NCBI GenBank assembly: GCA_026225235.1 | Contig: JAMFSK010000039.1 | Coordinates: 1-64,000 of the forward strand | Origin: Burkholderiales bacterium | GTDB taxonomy: Bacteria > Pseudomonadota > Gammaproteobacteria > Burkholderiales > Burkholderiaceae | Reading direction: 5' to 3' | DNA length: 64,000 nt | In this document: piece after piece, positions 1-9,500 of the stretch | Layout: every line of letters begins with the position of its first letter | Numbering within the stretch: the first letter of the stretch is position 1 | Notes under the pieces: generated by a model | Seen by the model: the letters and a program-made list of their open reading frames with translations, nothing else | Told to the model about the DNA's origin: nothing | Database searches by the model: none | Made by a program: the position numbers and the translations under genes

Positions 1-93
1 GAGTCGTCAGCCCGGGCATCCGGCCTGACTGGCTGCGTTGGCACCCGGCCCTCAGGCCGACGTCTCGTAGACTGACGAAACGAAGCAGAAAAG

Positions 94-128
94 AACCCGT
101 ATTGCCCACAAGGCCATGCGGGTTTTTT
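94..128 (+). terminator. Rho-independent terminator of an upstream gene
   Basis: An inverted repeat, AACCCGTAT (94-102) against ATGCGGGTT (116-124) with one G-T pair, runs straight into a T tract. It would end transcription entering from the left of the window. The 93 bases before it hold no recognisable gene; a frame open from base 1 stops at 73-75 but the peptide is not recognised. Confidence 0.7.
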
Positions 129-355
129 GTTGTCAATTCCCCTCCACGGCCCTCCCTTGCTGCGGCATATTGACGCAGCGCAGCAGACCCTTCGTTGCCT
201 GGCGCCGCTTCGCGCGGGTCCACGCCGCACTGCGACAATTTGGCGCATGGTGCGGAATTAAGCGAATTCCTAAAATCGTTTTCGGATTAGTCGCGCGCGG
301 TGCCTGCCTTTCGTTGCCGGCCCGTTCAACGTCAAAAGCGGCAGTCCCTAAAACG
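129..355. other. Leader region of the cyd operon
   Basis: About 225 bases between the upstream terminator and cydP. It must hold the cyd promoter, but I see no clear -35/-10 pair and no convincing FNR/ANR palindrome. A lone TTGAC half-site occurs near 168. Confidence 0.4.
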
Positions 356-577
356 ATGAACGCTCTCCTCTCCCCTTTTACACGCGCGCGTAGCGGCAGT
401 TCGCTGAAAGTTGAACTGATCGTCGTGCTGGCCCTCAAGGCGGCCCTGTTGTTCGCCCTCAAGGAATTGTTCTTCAGCCACCCCGCGGCAGAGAACATGC
501 AGCTCCCGCCCGCTGTGGTCGCGCAAGCGCTGCTTCACGCCCCCGCCTCGGTCAAAGGAGCTCGCCATGCTAAGTAG
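356..577 (+). CDS. cydP: CydP, putative small subunit of cytochrome bd oxidase
   Basis: A 73-residue protein with one central hydrophobic segment (roughly residues 20-38, containing VVLALKAALLFALKELF) preceded by a short basic N-terminus. This matches the small CydP protein encoded just upstream of cydA in Burkholderia relatives. The reading frame is open further upstream to 116, but the family begins at MNALLSPF, so the ATG at 356 is chosen. Its stop overlaps the cydA start by 11 bases, which implies translational coupling. Its role is not well established; it is presumed to stabilise the oxidase in the inner membrane. Confidence 0.75.
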   Translation: MNALLSPFTRARSGSSLKVELIVVLALKAALLFALKELFFSHPAAENMQLPPAVVAQALLHAPASVKGARHAK

Positions 578-2153
578 CGGTGTCGTCGAGCTCTCCCGGC
601 TGCAATTCGCCGTGACCGCGCTCTATCACTTTCTGTTCGTTCCCCTGACTCTTGGCCTGTCCTGGCTGCTGGTGATCATGGAGTCCTGCTACGTGATCAC
701 CGGCAAGGTCATCTACAAGGACATGACCCGCTTCTGGGGCAAGCTCTTTGCGATCAACTTCGCCATGGGCGTGACGACCGGCATCACGCTCGAATTCCAG
801 TTCGGCACCAACTGGTCGTACTACTCGCACTACGTGGGCGATATCTTCGGCGTGCCGCTCGCCGTCGAAGGGATGATGGCCTTCTTCCTCGAGTCGACCA
901 TGGTCGGCCTGATGTTCTTCGGCTGGGACAAGCTCTCGCGCGGCAAACACCTGATGGTGACGTTCTTCGTCGCGCTTGGCTCGAACCTGTCCGCGCTCTG
1001 GATCCTGATCGCCAACGGCTGGATGAACAATCCCGTTGGCGCGGCGTTCAATTACCAGACGATGCGCATGGAGCTCGTCGATATGGCCGAGGTGATCTTC
1101 AACCCGGTCGCGCAGGTCAAGTTCGTCCACACCGTATCGGCCGGTTACGTCACGGCCGCGATGTTCATGCTCGGCGTCTCGTGCTGGTATTTGCTCAAGC
1201 GTCGCGATACGGCGTTCGCCCTGCGTTCCTGCGCGATCGCTTCCGCGTTCGGGCTTGCCTCGACGCTCTGCGTGATCGTGCTGGGCGACGAGTCGGGCTA
1301 TACCACCGGCGAAGTTCAGAAAGCCAAGCTCGCCGCGATCGAATCGGAGTGGGACACCACGCCGGCACCCGCTTCGTTCACCCTGTTCGGAATTCCCAAC
1401 CAGAAGGAACAGCGCACGGACTACGCCATCAAGATCCCCTACGCACTCGGCCTGATCGCTACACGTTCCTTCGATACGGAGGTGACCGGGCTCAAGGACA
1501 TCATCCACGACAACGAGGCACGCGTACGCAGCGGGATCATCGCGTACTCGGCGCTACAGGAACTCAAATCCGGTAGCCCGACAGATGCGGCCCGCGCGAC
1601 GTTTGCCAAGCATCAGGCCGACCTCGGTTATGCGCTGCTGCTACGTCCGATCGCACCGCGCGTCGTCGACGCCACCGAGGCGCAGATCGCCGAGGCCGCC
1701 CGCTCCTCGATTCCGAAGGTCGCACCGGTGTTCTTCTCGTTCCGGATGATGGTCGCTCTGGGCATGTTGTTCCTGCTGACCTTCGTGCTCGCCTGCTGGT
1801 TCTCGGTGCGCGGCAAGTTCGAGAGCCCCCGCACGCGCTGGTTTCTGCGCTGGGCCGTACTGGCGATTCCCTTGCCCTGGCTGGCCGCCGAGTTTGGCTG
1901 GATCACTGCAGAGATGGGGCGCCAGCCCTGGACGATTGCCGGCATGCTGCCGACCAGCGCATCCGTCTCGACGCTCACGCTCAACGATCTCTACTTCAGC
2001 CTTGGCGGTTTCATTCTGTTCTATACCGTCTTGTTCCTGATCGAGATATTCCTGATGTTCAAGTACGCACGCCTCGGCCCTTCATCGCTGCACACCGGCC
2101 GCTACCACCACGAAATGCCGATCGCGTCGACGATGAGGAGCGCAGATGTTTGA
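567..2153 (+). CDS. cydA: Cytochrome bd ubiquinol oxidase subunit I
   Basis: Membrane subunit of the high-affinity quinol oxidase; it oxidises ubiquinol and carries hemes b558, b595 and d. It is 528 residues, close to the E. coli 522. The E. coli ligands map with an offset of two: His21 (H19), His188 in KFVH (H186) and Met395 in FRMM (M393). The proton-path glutamates are Glu101 and Glu109, and the quinol site motif GRQPW is at 451-455. The periplasmic Q-loop (about 245-385) is of the long type. It is translationally linked to cydP upstream and overlaps cydB by 8 bases. Confidence 0.97.
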   Translation: MLSSGVVELSRLQFAVTALYHFLFVPLTLGLSWLLVIMESCYVITGKVIYKDMTRFWGKLFAINFAMGVTTGITLEFQFGTNWSYYSHYVGDIFGVPLAVEGMMAFFLESTMVGLMFFGWDKLSRGKHLMVTFFVALGSNLSALWILIANGWMNNPVGAAFNYQTMRMELVDMAEVIFNPVAQVKFVHTVSAGYVTAAMFMLGVSCWYLLKRRDTAFALRSCAIASAFGLASTLCVIVLGDESGYTTGEVQKAKLAAIESEWDTTPAPASFTLFGIPNQKEQRTDYAIKIPYALGLIATRSFDTEVTGLKDIIHDNEARVRSGIIAYSALQELKSGSPTDAARATFAKHQADLGYALLLRPIAPRVVDATEAQIAEAARSSIPKVAPVFFSFRMMVALGMLFLLTFVLACWFSVRGKFESPRTRWFLRWAVLAIPLPWLAAEFGWITAEMGRQPWTIAGMLPTSASVSTLTLNDLYFSLGGFILFYTVLFLIEIFLMFKYARLGPSSLHTGRYHHEMPIASTMRSADV

Positions 2154-3285
2154 CTATGAAACTCTCAAGCTGGTCTGGTGGTGCCTGATCGGCGTGCTGA
2201 TGATCTGTTTCGCGCTGACCGATGGCTTCGATCTCGGAGTCGGCACTCTGTTGCCTTTCATTGGCAGGACGGATACCGAGCGTCGCATCATCATCAATGC
2301 GATCGGCCCGACCTGGGAAGGCAACCAGACCTGGTTCATCACCTTCGGCGGCGCGAGTTTCGCGGCCTGGCCGCTGGTCTACGGCACGTCGTTTTCCGGC
2401 TTTTACGTCGCGTTGCTGCTTGTCTTGTTCGCGCTCTTCATGCGCCCCGTCGGCTTTGACTATCGGGGCAAGGTCGACGACCCGCGCTGGCGCAGCGCGT
2501 GGGACTGGGCGTTGTTCGCCGGCAGTGCCGTACCGGCACTCGTATTCGGTGTGGCGTTCGGCAACCTGCTGCAAGGCGTGCCGTTCTTCTTCGACAGCGA
2601 TCTGCGCTCGACGTATACGGGCGGCTTCTTCGCCCTTTTGAACCCGTTTGCGCTCCTGTGCGGGGTACTTGCCGTCACGATGCTGGTGTCCCACGGTGCG
2701 GCGTTCCTGCGCGTCAAGACCGAGGGTGTCGTCGCCCGACGCGCGAAGCCCGTGCTCCGGATCGCGACGCTACTGACGCTCGTGCTGTTCCTGGTGGGTG
2801 GCTACCTGGTGCTGACGAGCGTGCCCGGCTACCTGATCGTCGGCTCGATTGACGGCAACGCGGTGGCGAACCCGCTCAACAAGGATGTGATCGCCGCGCC
2901 GGGGCTCTGGATTACCAACTACGGCCGTTATCCGGCGACCTTGCTCGCACCGGTCGTGGCACTCGCCGCCGGACTGCTCGCCATCGTGACCGCTGGTCTG
3001 CGTAACGGCGTGGTGACCTTTATCGCGACCGGGCTCCAGATCATCGGCGTGATCCTGACGGCCGCCTGCGCGATGTTTCCGTTCGTGATGCCGTCTTCGC
3101 TCGACCCGCGCAGTAGCCTCACGCTGTGGGATGCCGCTTCGAGCCGGCTCACACTCGAGATCATGTTGTTCATCACGATCGTGATGGTGCCGGTGATTTT
3201 CTTCTACACCGGCTGGGTGTACCGAGTGCTGCGCGGCAAGGTCAGCGCAGAGACGATTGAACGCGATTCGCATGTGATGTACTGA
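2146..3285 (+). CDS. cydB: Cytochrome bd ubiquinol oxidase subunit II
   Basis: Second large membrane subunit of the bd oxidase, 379 residues. The N-terminal helix carries [11 protein letters not shown], followed by [10 protein letters not shown], both family hallmarks. It forms the CydAB heterodimer with the preceding gene, whose last codons it overlaps, so the two are translationally coupled. The length is normal for the family. Confidence 0.97.
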   Translation: MFDYETLKLVWWCLIGVLMICFALTDGFDLGVGTLLPFIGRTDTERRIIINAIGPTWEGNQTWFITFGGASFAAWPLVYGTSFSGFYVALLLVLFALFMRPVGFDYRGKVDDPRWRSAWDWALFAGSAVPALVFGVAFGNLLQGVPFFFDSDLRSTYTGGFFALLNPFALLCGVLAVTMLVSHGAAFLRVKTEGVVARRAKPVLRIATLLTLVLFLVGGYLVLTSVPGYLIVGSIDGNAVANPLNKDVIAAPGLWITNYGRYPATLLAPVVALAAGLLAIVTAGLRNGVVTFIATGLQIIGVILTAACAMFPFVMPSSLDPRSSLTLWDAASSRLTLEIMLFITIVMVPVIFFYTGWVYRVLRGKVSAETIERDSHVMY

Positions 3286-3297
3286 AGGAGAATGACC

Positions 3298-3453
3298 ATG
3301 TGGTATTTCAGCTGGATTCTGGGTGTGGGCGTCGCGCTGGCAGCGGGCGTGATCAGTGCGCTGTGGCTTGAATCGCGTGAGGACCGGCTCGCCCATGCAC
3401 GACGTGCCGAGCCTCGCGAAAAACTGAGATCGGGTGCGCACGGCGCGGCCTAG
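3298..3453 (+). CDS. cydX: Cytochrome bd oxidase small subunit CydX
   Basis: A 51-residue single-pass protein beginning MWYFSWILG, the diagnostic CydX signature, with a transmembrane helix at about residues 6-24 and a short charged tail. It sits 12 bases after cydB. An in-frame ATG at 3292 exists, but GAAGGAG (3284-3290) is 7 bases from the ATG at 3298 and only 1 from 3292, so 3298 is preferred. CydX is needed for heme d stability in E. coli. Its stop codon abuts a G-rich repeat array. Confidence 0.92.
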   Translation: MWYFSWILGVGVALAAGVISALWLESREDRLAHARRAEPREKLRSGAHGAA

Positions 3454-3460
3454 GGCTGGG

Positions 3461-3509
3461 CTGGGGGCTGGGGGCTGGGGGCTGGGGGCTGGGGGCTGGG
3501 GGCTGGGGG
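3461..3509. repeat. Seven perfect copies of the heptamer CTGGGGG
   Basis: Positions 3461-3509 are seven uninterrupted copies of CTGGGGG, flanked by degenerate GGGCTGGG units from 3454 and on to about 3524. The + strand has runs of five G separated by CT, so it could fold into a G-quadruplex. It lies immediately after the cydX stop codon. Confidence 0.95.
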
Positions 3510-3600
3510 CCGGGAGCTGGGCTAGGCCTGGGCTGCGGCTTGGGCCTGCACCTGCAACCGCGCTTGCTCCTGCTCTGGCCCCTCACCAAGAAGCACCGCC

Positions 3601-3632
3601 GAAAAAATTGGGCGGCCCTTGCAGGCCGCCCA
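3601..3632 (-). terminator. Rho-independent terminator of the nag/PTS operon
   Basis: A perfect 9-bp stem, TGGGCGGCC (3609-3617) and GGCCGCCCA (3624-3632), with a 6-base loop. Read on the minus strand it is followed by ATTTTTTC. It lies downstream of nagE and ends the leftward operon. Confidence 0.92.
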
Positions 3633-3722
3633 TCCAATTACCGCACTGTCTTCCCTACATTTACTTCAGGTGGCTGCTTCGTCGCGTACGAAACGCCACC
3701 GACTTCAAACTTCGCTTACTGC

Positions 3723-5471
3723 TCAGGCCGGCTGCGGAGCCGCGCCACCTGAGGGCAGACGGGCACCGAGGACCTGCGCATAACGCTGGGCCGCATTGCC
3801 CACGACGATATGGAAAGTATCGGCTCCGACCCACGCAACATCCAGCGCGTCGAGACGCACCCGATCAACAGCGTCGGCATCCCGCACCACGACGCGCAGA
3901 CGCGTGGTGGCCACGGCATCGAGCGCCGACACATTCCCTGCGCCGCCAAACACCGCTAGCCAGCGCACCGGATCCGGATCGAGCGGGCCCACATCGGCAG
4001 CCGCTACGGGCGCAACAACCGCGACCGGAGCAGCGGCACGGCCTGCGCCGCGATCCACTTCCTGGCGGATTTCATCGGAGATCAGATCGGCTTCCGGCCC
4101 GATGATCACTTGCACCGTCGTCTTGCCCTGGCGCAACAAAGCACGTGCACCCGCTGCCTTCAAAGCCGGTTCCGACACGAGGTCGCTATCGACCACATTC
4201 AGACGCAGACGCGTCGTGCAAGCGTCGATCACCGTCAGATTGCCTGCCCCACCGAGTGCGGCAATGTACTTGCTCGCACGGGTATTCGAGCTGGCCGTCA
4301 CCGGCACATCCGTATTGCCGCCGTAGACCGGCGACGGGCCATCGGCTGCGACTTCTGCATCGGTCTCACGACCCGGCGTTGCCAGATTGAACTTGGCAAT
4401 GAAGAAGCGGAACAGGCCGTAGTACACAGCGAAGTAGATCACGCCAATCGGAATCGCTTCCCAGCCCTTGGTCGACAAGCCGTAGTTCAGCACATAGTCG
4501 ATCGCACCAGCCGAGAACGTGAAACCGAGCTTGATCCCCAGCGCACTGCAGATCGCGAGCGACAGGCCCGTGAGCACGGCGTGGATCGCGTAGAGCACCG
4601 GTGCGAGGAACATGAACGCATATTCGATCGGCTCCGTCACGCCCGTCAGGAACGAGGTCAGTGCCATCGACAGCAGCAGGCCGCCCACGATCGCACGACG
4701 GCCCTTCGGCGCGGCGTGATACATCGCCAGACAGGCGCCCGGCAGACCGAACATCATGATCGGGAAGAAGCCGGCCATGAAGCCGCCTGCGGTCGGGTCG
4801 CCCGCGAAGAAGCGGTGCAGGTCGCCCGTGACCACTTTGCCGTCCGCGCCCGTGAAGTTGCCGAACACAAACCAGCAGAGGCTGTTAATGATGTGATGCA
4901 GACCCGTGACCAGCAGCAGCCGGTTCAGCACACCGTAGACGAACGCGCCGACTGCGCCGGCGGTCACGATCCAGTTGCCGACGCTGGCGATCAGGGTCTG
5001 GATCGGCGGCCAGACAAAGCCGAAGATCACCCCGAGCACCAGACAGGTAAAGCCGGTGACAATCGGCACAAAGCGCCGCCCGCCGAAGAACGCCAGGTAC
5101 GAGGGCAGCTTGATGTCCTTGTACCGGTTGTACAGCATGCCCGCGACGATACCGTCGATGATCCCGCCGAGCACGCCCATGTCGAGCTTGGCATCGATGG
5201 TCTTGAGCACGGCCACCTGCACGAGGTAGCCAATCGCACCTGCGAGACCCGAGGTCCCGTTATTGTCCTTCGCAAAGCCGACCGCCACACCGATCGCAAA
5301 CAACAGCGCGAGATTCGAGAAAATCGCGTCGCCCGCATTGGCTATCAGCGGGACATTGAATACGTCAGGCTGTCCAAGCCGCAACAAAATCCCGGCCACG
5401 GGTAGCACCGCGACCGGCAGCATCAGGGCGCGCCCCAATCGCTGCATCTTTGCAAATGGATTGGTATCCAT
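3723..5471 (-). CDS. nagE: N-acetylglucosamine PTS permease EIICB with an extra EIIB-like domain
   Basis: Inner-membrane permease that imports and phosphorylates N-acetylglucosamine. Residues 1-365 form the EIIC channel, with GLHHIIN at about 190 and GVTEPIEYAF at 277-286. Residues about 400-475 are EIIB with the phospho-cysteine Cys418 in DACTTRLRL. A second EIIB-like copy (about 503-570) has DAVATTRLRV, so it lacks the cysteine and carries one extra residue. There is no EIIA; that is supplied by the fusion protein encoded upstream. GGAG lies 6 bases before the ATG. The GlcNAc specificity is inferred from nagA and the deaminase in the same operon. Confidence 0.92.
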   Translation of the reverse strand: MDTNPFAKMQRLGRALMLPVAVLPVAGILLRLGQPDVFNVPLIANAGDAIFSNLALLFAIGVAVGFAKDNNGTSGLAGAIGYLVQVAVLKTIDAKLDMGVLGGIIDGIVAGMLYNRYKDIKLPSYLAFFGGRRFVPIVTGFTCLVLGVIFGFVWPPIQTLIASVGNWIVTAGAVGAFVYGVLNRLLLVTGLHHIINSLCWFVFGNFTGADGKVVTGDLHRFFAGDPTAGGFMAGFFPIMMFGLPGACLAMYHAAPKGRRAIVGGLLLSMALTSFLTGVTEPIEYAFMFLAPVLYAIHAVLTGLSLAICSALGIKLGFTFSAGAIDYVLNYGLSTKGWEAIPIGVIYFAVYYGLFRFFIAKFNLATPGRETDAEVAADGPSPVYGGNTDVPVTASSNTRASKYIAALGGAGNLTVIDACTTRLRLNVVDSDLVSEPALKAAGARALLRQGKTTVQVIIGPEADLISDEIRQEVDRGAGRAAAPVAVVAPVAAADVGPLDPDPVRWLAVFGGAGNVSALDAVATTRLRVVVRDADAVDRVRLDALDVAWVGADTFHIVVGNAAQRYAQVLGARLPSGGAAPQPA

Positions 5472-5674
5472 GTAGTTCTCCAGAAGTTCTCGTCATTGAT
5501 TTACTGGCCGGTGCACTACCCGCACCACGCTTCCCCATTTGCGAGCTATCCGCTTTGTCTCCTCCAGGCGTCTTGATGCCCGGTTTGCCGTGCTTCATGC
5601 GCAGGCGCTGCCCGTCGTCGACGGACGGGTCAGCGCTGGCATGCAGCGTCGGCAAGCCGGCGCGCCAAGTCCTC

Positions 5675-8422
5675 CTAATCGAGCGGCCAGATCTCGCGGC
5701 TTACTGCTCTTACTGCCTGTGCCGACTCGAGCGCCAGGGCGTCCTGGGCTCGTTGACGGCACAATTGATAGTCCAGCTTACGGACACGGGCCTTGATCGC
5801 AGGCACCGACACCGGATCGACGGACAACTCGGTAACGCCGAGACCGACCAGCAGCGGCACCGCCACCGGATCGCCCGCGAGCGCACCGCACACCCCTACC
5901 CAGCGGCCATAGCGGGCCGCCCCTTGCGCGGTCGCCGCGATCAGACGCAGCACAGCCGGATGCAGGCCATCGGCCTGGCTCGCGAGCTGGGCCTGCATGC
6001 GATCCATCGCGAGCGTGTATTGCGTCAGGTCGTTCGTGCCGATCGAGAGAAAGTCCGCATAGCGCGCCAGCTGGTCGGCAAGCAGCGCCGCCGAGGGGAC
6101 TTCGATCATCACGCCCACTTCGACGGGATCGGTGCGGCCGGCTTCGCGCTGGAGTTCGTCGATGCGCGCGCGCAGACGGATCAGCTCGCCCACATCGGTC
6201 ACCATCGGCAGCAGGATGCGCACGGAGCCATGCGGTTGTACGGCAAGCAGGCCACGCAACTGGTCGTCGAGCAGATCCGGGCGCACCTGGGCAAGACGGA
6301 TCCCGCGCAGGCCGAGAGCCGGATTTGGTTCGGGTGGCAGCGTCAGATAGTCGACTTCCTTGTCGGCGCCCACATCGAGCGTGCGGATGATGGCGGTGCG
6401 ACCTTCCAGGGCCGTCATAATCGACTGGTAGCTGTCGCGGTGCTCTTCGACGCTCGGGGCCGTCTGACGGTGAATGAACAGCAATTCGGTGCGCAGCAGC
6501 CCGACCGCATCGGCGCCGTTCTCGACAGCGACTTGAGCGTCTGCGGCGGTCGCGATGTTTGCGGCTACTTCGATCGTACGGCCATCGGTCGTGACGGCAC
6601 CCTGCGACGAACTCTTGCGGTTGAACTCGCGCACTGAGGCGAGCCGTGCGCGCTCCGTGCGCGCGCGATCCACATCAAGTGCGGTCGGGGCGTACTCGAG
6701 ACGCCCTGCGCTCGCATCGACGACAACCGTCGTGCCATCGGGAATCGCATGCAGGGCATCGCCCACGGCGACCAGCGCGGGGATGCCGAGCTGGCGCGCG
6801 ATGATCGCGGCGTGCGAGGTCGCGCCGCCACGTGCACTCACCAGGCCCGTGACTCGCGAGGTATCGAGCCCCGAGAGATCGGACGGCGTGAATTCGTCTG
6901 CGACGAGGACTGCCTCTGCGGGCAGGCTGCGCGAGCGGTTCGCGCTGGACAGACCGAGTGCGCGGAGCACGCGCTTTTCGATATCGCGCAGGTCCGCGGC
7001 ACGCTCGGCGAGCAGTGCATCAGCAAGCCCTCCGAGCAAGGCGGTTTGCGCGCGGATCGACTCACGCCACGCAAAGCCGGCGCTCTTGCCGAGGCTGATC
7101 AGGTCACGCGCGGCGTCGACAAGCGCGGGGTCTTCGAGCAGCACGCGGTGGACCGCGAAGATGCCAGCCTCACCGACGGCCCCCCGTTGCGATGCGCTGT
7201 GGACGGTCGTTTTCAGTTCCGCGTCGACCGTGGCCAGGGCTTTGTCGAGCGCACGGCTCTCGGCGGCCGAGGTGCCGCTCGCGAGTTCGGGCGGTGTCAG
7301 GTCGGCATCGTCCCAGCGGACCAGGGTGCCCACGCCGACGCCGGATGAGGCGGCCACTCCGGCAAGCGTGTTCGGGTCGAGCGGTTGCCCGGCCGCTCCT
7401 TTGACTGACGGCGCAACGACCGGTGCCGGCGGCGTCACGGCGCTGGCCGGTTCCTCACGCTCCGCTGCCGCCTCATGTTGGAGTTCGGCGACAACGGCCG
7501 CGAGCGCTGCCTCGGCGTCATGACCGATGGCCACCACGGTAACGCGTGCGCCCTCGCCCGCACCGAGACCGAGCAGGCTGACGATGCTGTTCAGCGGCGC
7601 ATGCCGGCCATTGAAATGGAGTTCGACCTTCGAAGCAAACTTGCGCGAGACTTCGCGAGCGCGTGCGGCGGGTCGAGCGTGCAGGCCACCCTTGTGCGCG
7701 AGCGTCACCTCGGCGCGCGCTTCGAGTTCGGCGCCCACGGACGCATCGGCACGCGCGGGCTCGGTCACCACTGCGCCCGCTCCAGCGGCCTCGGCGAGCG
7801 CGACAGCGACTGTCGCGGTGACAGCGGCGGCACCTACGCCCGCTGCACCGACGGCACCCGTATCGGACCCTGCTGCGCCCGAACTCGTCGTCTTCCCAGG
7901 CGCCGCGGAACGGTCGGCATGGTGAGTTTCCGGGCTCGCGACGGGGTTGCCCGTCGGCACCAGCGTCAACAGCATCGTGCGGCCTGCCTGCATCGTGCCG
8001 CTGCCGCGGCTTACAACTTGGAACGCATCGCCGTTGGCGATCGCCATCACCGTCACGAGGCTATGCGCACGACGCGCAACATAGTCGGGGTCAAATTCAA
8101 TCAACGATTGCCCGGTGACGACACGCTCGCCTTCCGTAACCTTTGGGGTAAAACCCTCGCCCTTCAGCTCAACGGTATCGATGCCGATGTGCAACAGGAT
8201 TTCGGCGCCCTCACCGGTCGTCAGCGTCACCGCATGACCCGTGCGCGCCAGATGCGAGATCGTGCCGTCACAGGGGGCGACGAGCAGGTTGTCGAGCGGG
8301 TCGAGGCCGATGCCGTCGCCGAACAGCTTGCCGGCAAACACGGGATCGGGCACATCTTCAATGGCGACCACAGGGCCGGACAGCGGCGCGAGCAGTACGA
8401 TTTCCTGGTCCTGGCGATTCAT
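5675..8422 (-). CDS. ptsP: PTS EIIA-HPr-enzyme I fusion protein
   Basis: A 915-residue cytoplasmic phosphotransferase that takes phosphate from PEP to the permease. EIIA-Glc-type domain at 1-155 (His63 and active His78 in LLHIGIDTV). An Ala/Pro/Thr-rich linker follows. HPr is at about 235-320 (His248 in GLHARPA) and a second linker follows. Enzyme I is about 350-915, with His537 in GGATSHAAI, the TIM-barrel SIGTNDLTQYTLAMDR and Cys845. The C-terminal motif reads CGALAGD where CGELAGD is usual. An AGGAGG ribosome site precedes the ATG. NagE lies 203 bases downstream and lacks its own EIIA, so the two fit as one pathway. Confidence 0.93.
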   Translation of the reverse strand: MNRQDQEIVLLAPLSGPVVAIEDVPDPVFAGKLFGDGIGLDPLDNLLVAPCDGTISHLARTGHAVTLTTGEGAEILLHIGIDTVELKGEGFTPKVTEGERVVTGQSLIEFDPDYVARRAHSLVTVMAIANGDAFQVVSRGSGTMQAGRTMLLTLVPTGNPVASPETHHADRSAAPGKTTSSGAAGSDTGAVGAAGVGAAAVTATVAVALAEAAGAGAVVTEPARADASVGAELEARAEVTLAHKGGLHARPAARAREVSRKFASKVELHFNGRHAPLNSIVSLLGLGAGEGARVTVVAIGHDAEAALAAVVAELQHEAAAEREEPASAVTPPAPVVAPSVKGAAGQPLDPNTLAGVAASSGVGVGTLVRWDDADLTPPELASGTSAAESRALDKALATVDAELKTTVHSASQRGAVGEAGIFAVHRVLLEDPALVDAARDLISLGKSAGFAWRESIRAQTALLGGLADALLAERAADLRDIEKRVLRALGLSSANRSRSLPAEAVLVADEFTPSDLSGLDTSRVTGLVSARGGATSHAAIIARQLGIPALVAVGDALHAIPDGTTVVVDASAGRLEYAPTALDVDRARTERARLASVREFNRKSSSQGAVTTDGRTIEVAANIATAADAQVAVENGADAVGLLRTELLFIHRQTAPSVEEHRDSYQSIMTALEGRTAIIRTLDVGADKEVDYLTLPPEPNPALGLRGIRLAQVRPDLLDDQLRGLLAVQPHGSVRILLPMVTDVGELIRLRARIDELQREAGRTDPVEVGVMIEVPSAALLADQLARYADFLSIGTNDLTQYTLAMDRMQAQLASQADGLHPAVLRLIAATAQGAARYGRWVGVCGALAGDPVAVPLLVGLGVTELSVDPVSVPAIKARVRKLDYQLCRQRAQDALALESAQAVRAVSREIWPLD

Positions 8423-8492
8423 TCCTACGCCTCCTCGGCGTGAGACACGATGTCCGCGAGCGCGCGAACATCGTGCGGGAGTCAGGGTTGAC

Positions 8493-9500
8493 TCAGTGGG
8501 TTTCCGTCACTTTTTTCAGGTGACGCGGTGTATCCGGGTTGCGTCCCCGCGCTTGCGCAAGCGAGGCAGCCATCACATAGAAGCTGACGATGGCGGCAAT
8601 CGGGTCGAGCGCCGGGTCAGCGGTGCTCACGAGAGGCAGGTCGCGCTCAGCGACATCGTCCGTTGCGGCGAGCAGCACGCGCGCGCCCCGTGCGCGCATA
8701 TCCGAAGCCAGCGCGAGCAGACTTTGCTGGGCCGGGCCACGCGGCGCAAACACGAGCAGCGGGTAGTCGCGGTCGATCAATTCCATCGGACCGTGCCGCA
8801 CTTCGGCGCTCGAGAAGGCTTCGGCCTGGATTCCCGAGGTCTCCTTGAGCTTGAGCGCGGCTTCCTGGGCAATCGCGAGCGACAGGCCGCGACCGATCAC
8901 CATCATCTGGTCCGCGTCTCGCAGCACCTCGAGCGCGGGCGACCAGTCGAGCGCACCAGCCGCGCGCAAGGCGTCGGGCAGGCGCTCGAGCGCAGCCAGC
9001 AACGGCGCATCGTTTTGCCAGTGCGCAACCAGTTGGGCGGACATCGCCAGCATCGCGATATAACTCTTGGTCGCGGCAACCGACAGTTCGGGACCGGCCA
9101 GCAGCGGCAGGCTGTATTCGCACGCGGCGCCGAGCGGCGAATCGTCAACATTGACCGCAGCAACCGTCAGCGCGCCCGCGGCACGCAGCGCGCTCATCGT
9201 ATCGACGAGGTCAGGGCTCTTGCCCGACTGCGAAAATGCCAGGGCAAACTGATGCGCGACCTTGAGCGGCGCTTGTTCGAGCGTGGCGATCGACATCGGC
9301 AACGAGGCCACGGGCAGGCCGACGACGCTCATGGCGAGTCCCGCGAAATAGCTCGCGGCGTGATCCGAGCTTCCGCGTGCGACGGTCAGCGCGACTTGCC
9401 GTTCGCGCGAGGCGAGCGCGTGCGCGACGCGTTTGACGGCGGCGGGGGCGGCAAGCTGTGCGGCAACCGCGTCGGCTGAGGCCAACGCCTCCTTAAGCAT
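8493..9500 (-). CDS. SIS-domain aminosugar isomerase/deaminase (NagB-II type)
   Basis: A 335-residue protein with two SIS domains related to the isomerase half of GlmS and to AgaS. Visible are ARGSSDHAA, FSQSGKSPDLVD (sugar-phosphate Ser) and EVRHGPMELI. In an operon with nagA and nagE and with no classical nagB nearby, it most likely converts glucosamine-6-phosphate to fructose-6-phosphate and ammonia (inference from context). The ATG at 9500 overlaps the nagA stop (ATGCTTAA). An upstream in-frame ATG at 9530 is possible; the purine-rich AGGAGAGG lies between the two. Confidence 0.85.
   Translation of the reverse strand: MLKEALASADAVAAQLAAPAAVKRVAHALASRERQVALTVARGSSDHAASYFAGLAMSVVGLPVASLPMSIATLEQAPLKVAHQFALAFSQSGKSPDLVDTMSALRAAGALTVAAVNVDDSPLGAACEYSLPLLAGPELSVAATKSYIAMLAMSAQLVAHWQNDAPLLAALERLPDALRAAGALDWSPALEVLRDADQMMVIGRGLSLAIAQEAALKLKETSGIQAEAFSSAEVRHGPMELIDRDYPLLVFAPRGPAQQSLLALASDMRARGARVLLAATDDVAERDLPLVSTADPALDPIAAIVSFYVMAASLAQARGRNPDTPRHLKKVTETH

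Noticed and set aside
1..93. 3' end of a protein or structured RNA gene
   Set aside because: The short open frames match no protein I recognise and no RNA family signature is visible; too little sequence to call.
570..1508. 312-codon frame on the minus strand over cydA
   Set aside because: Antisense shadow of a certain gene; composition is charged and repetitive.
3454..3524. CRISPR-like array
   Set aside because: The repeats are contiguous 7-mers with no spacers.
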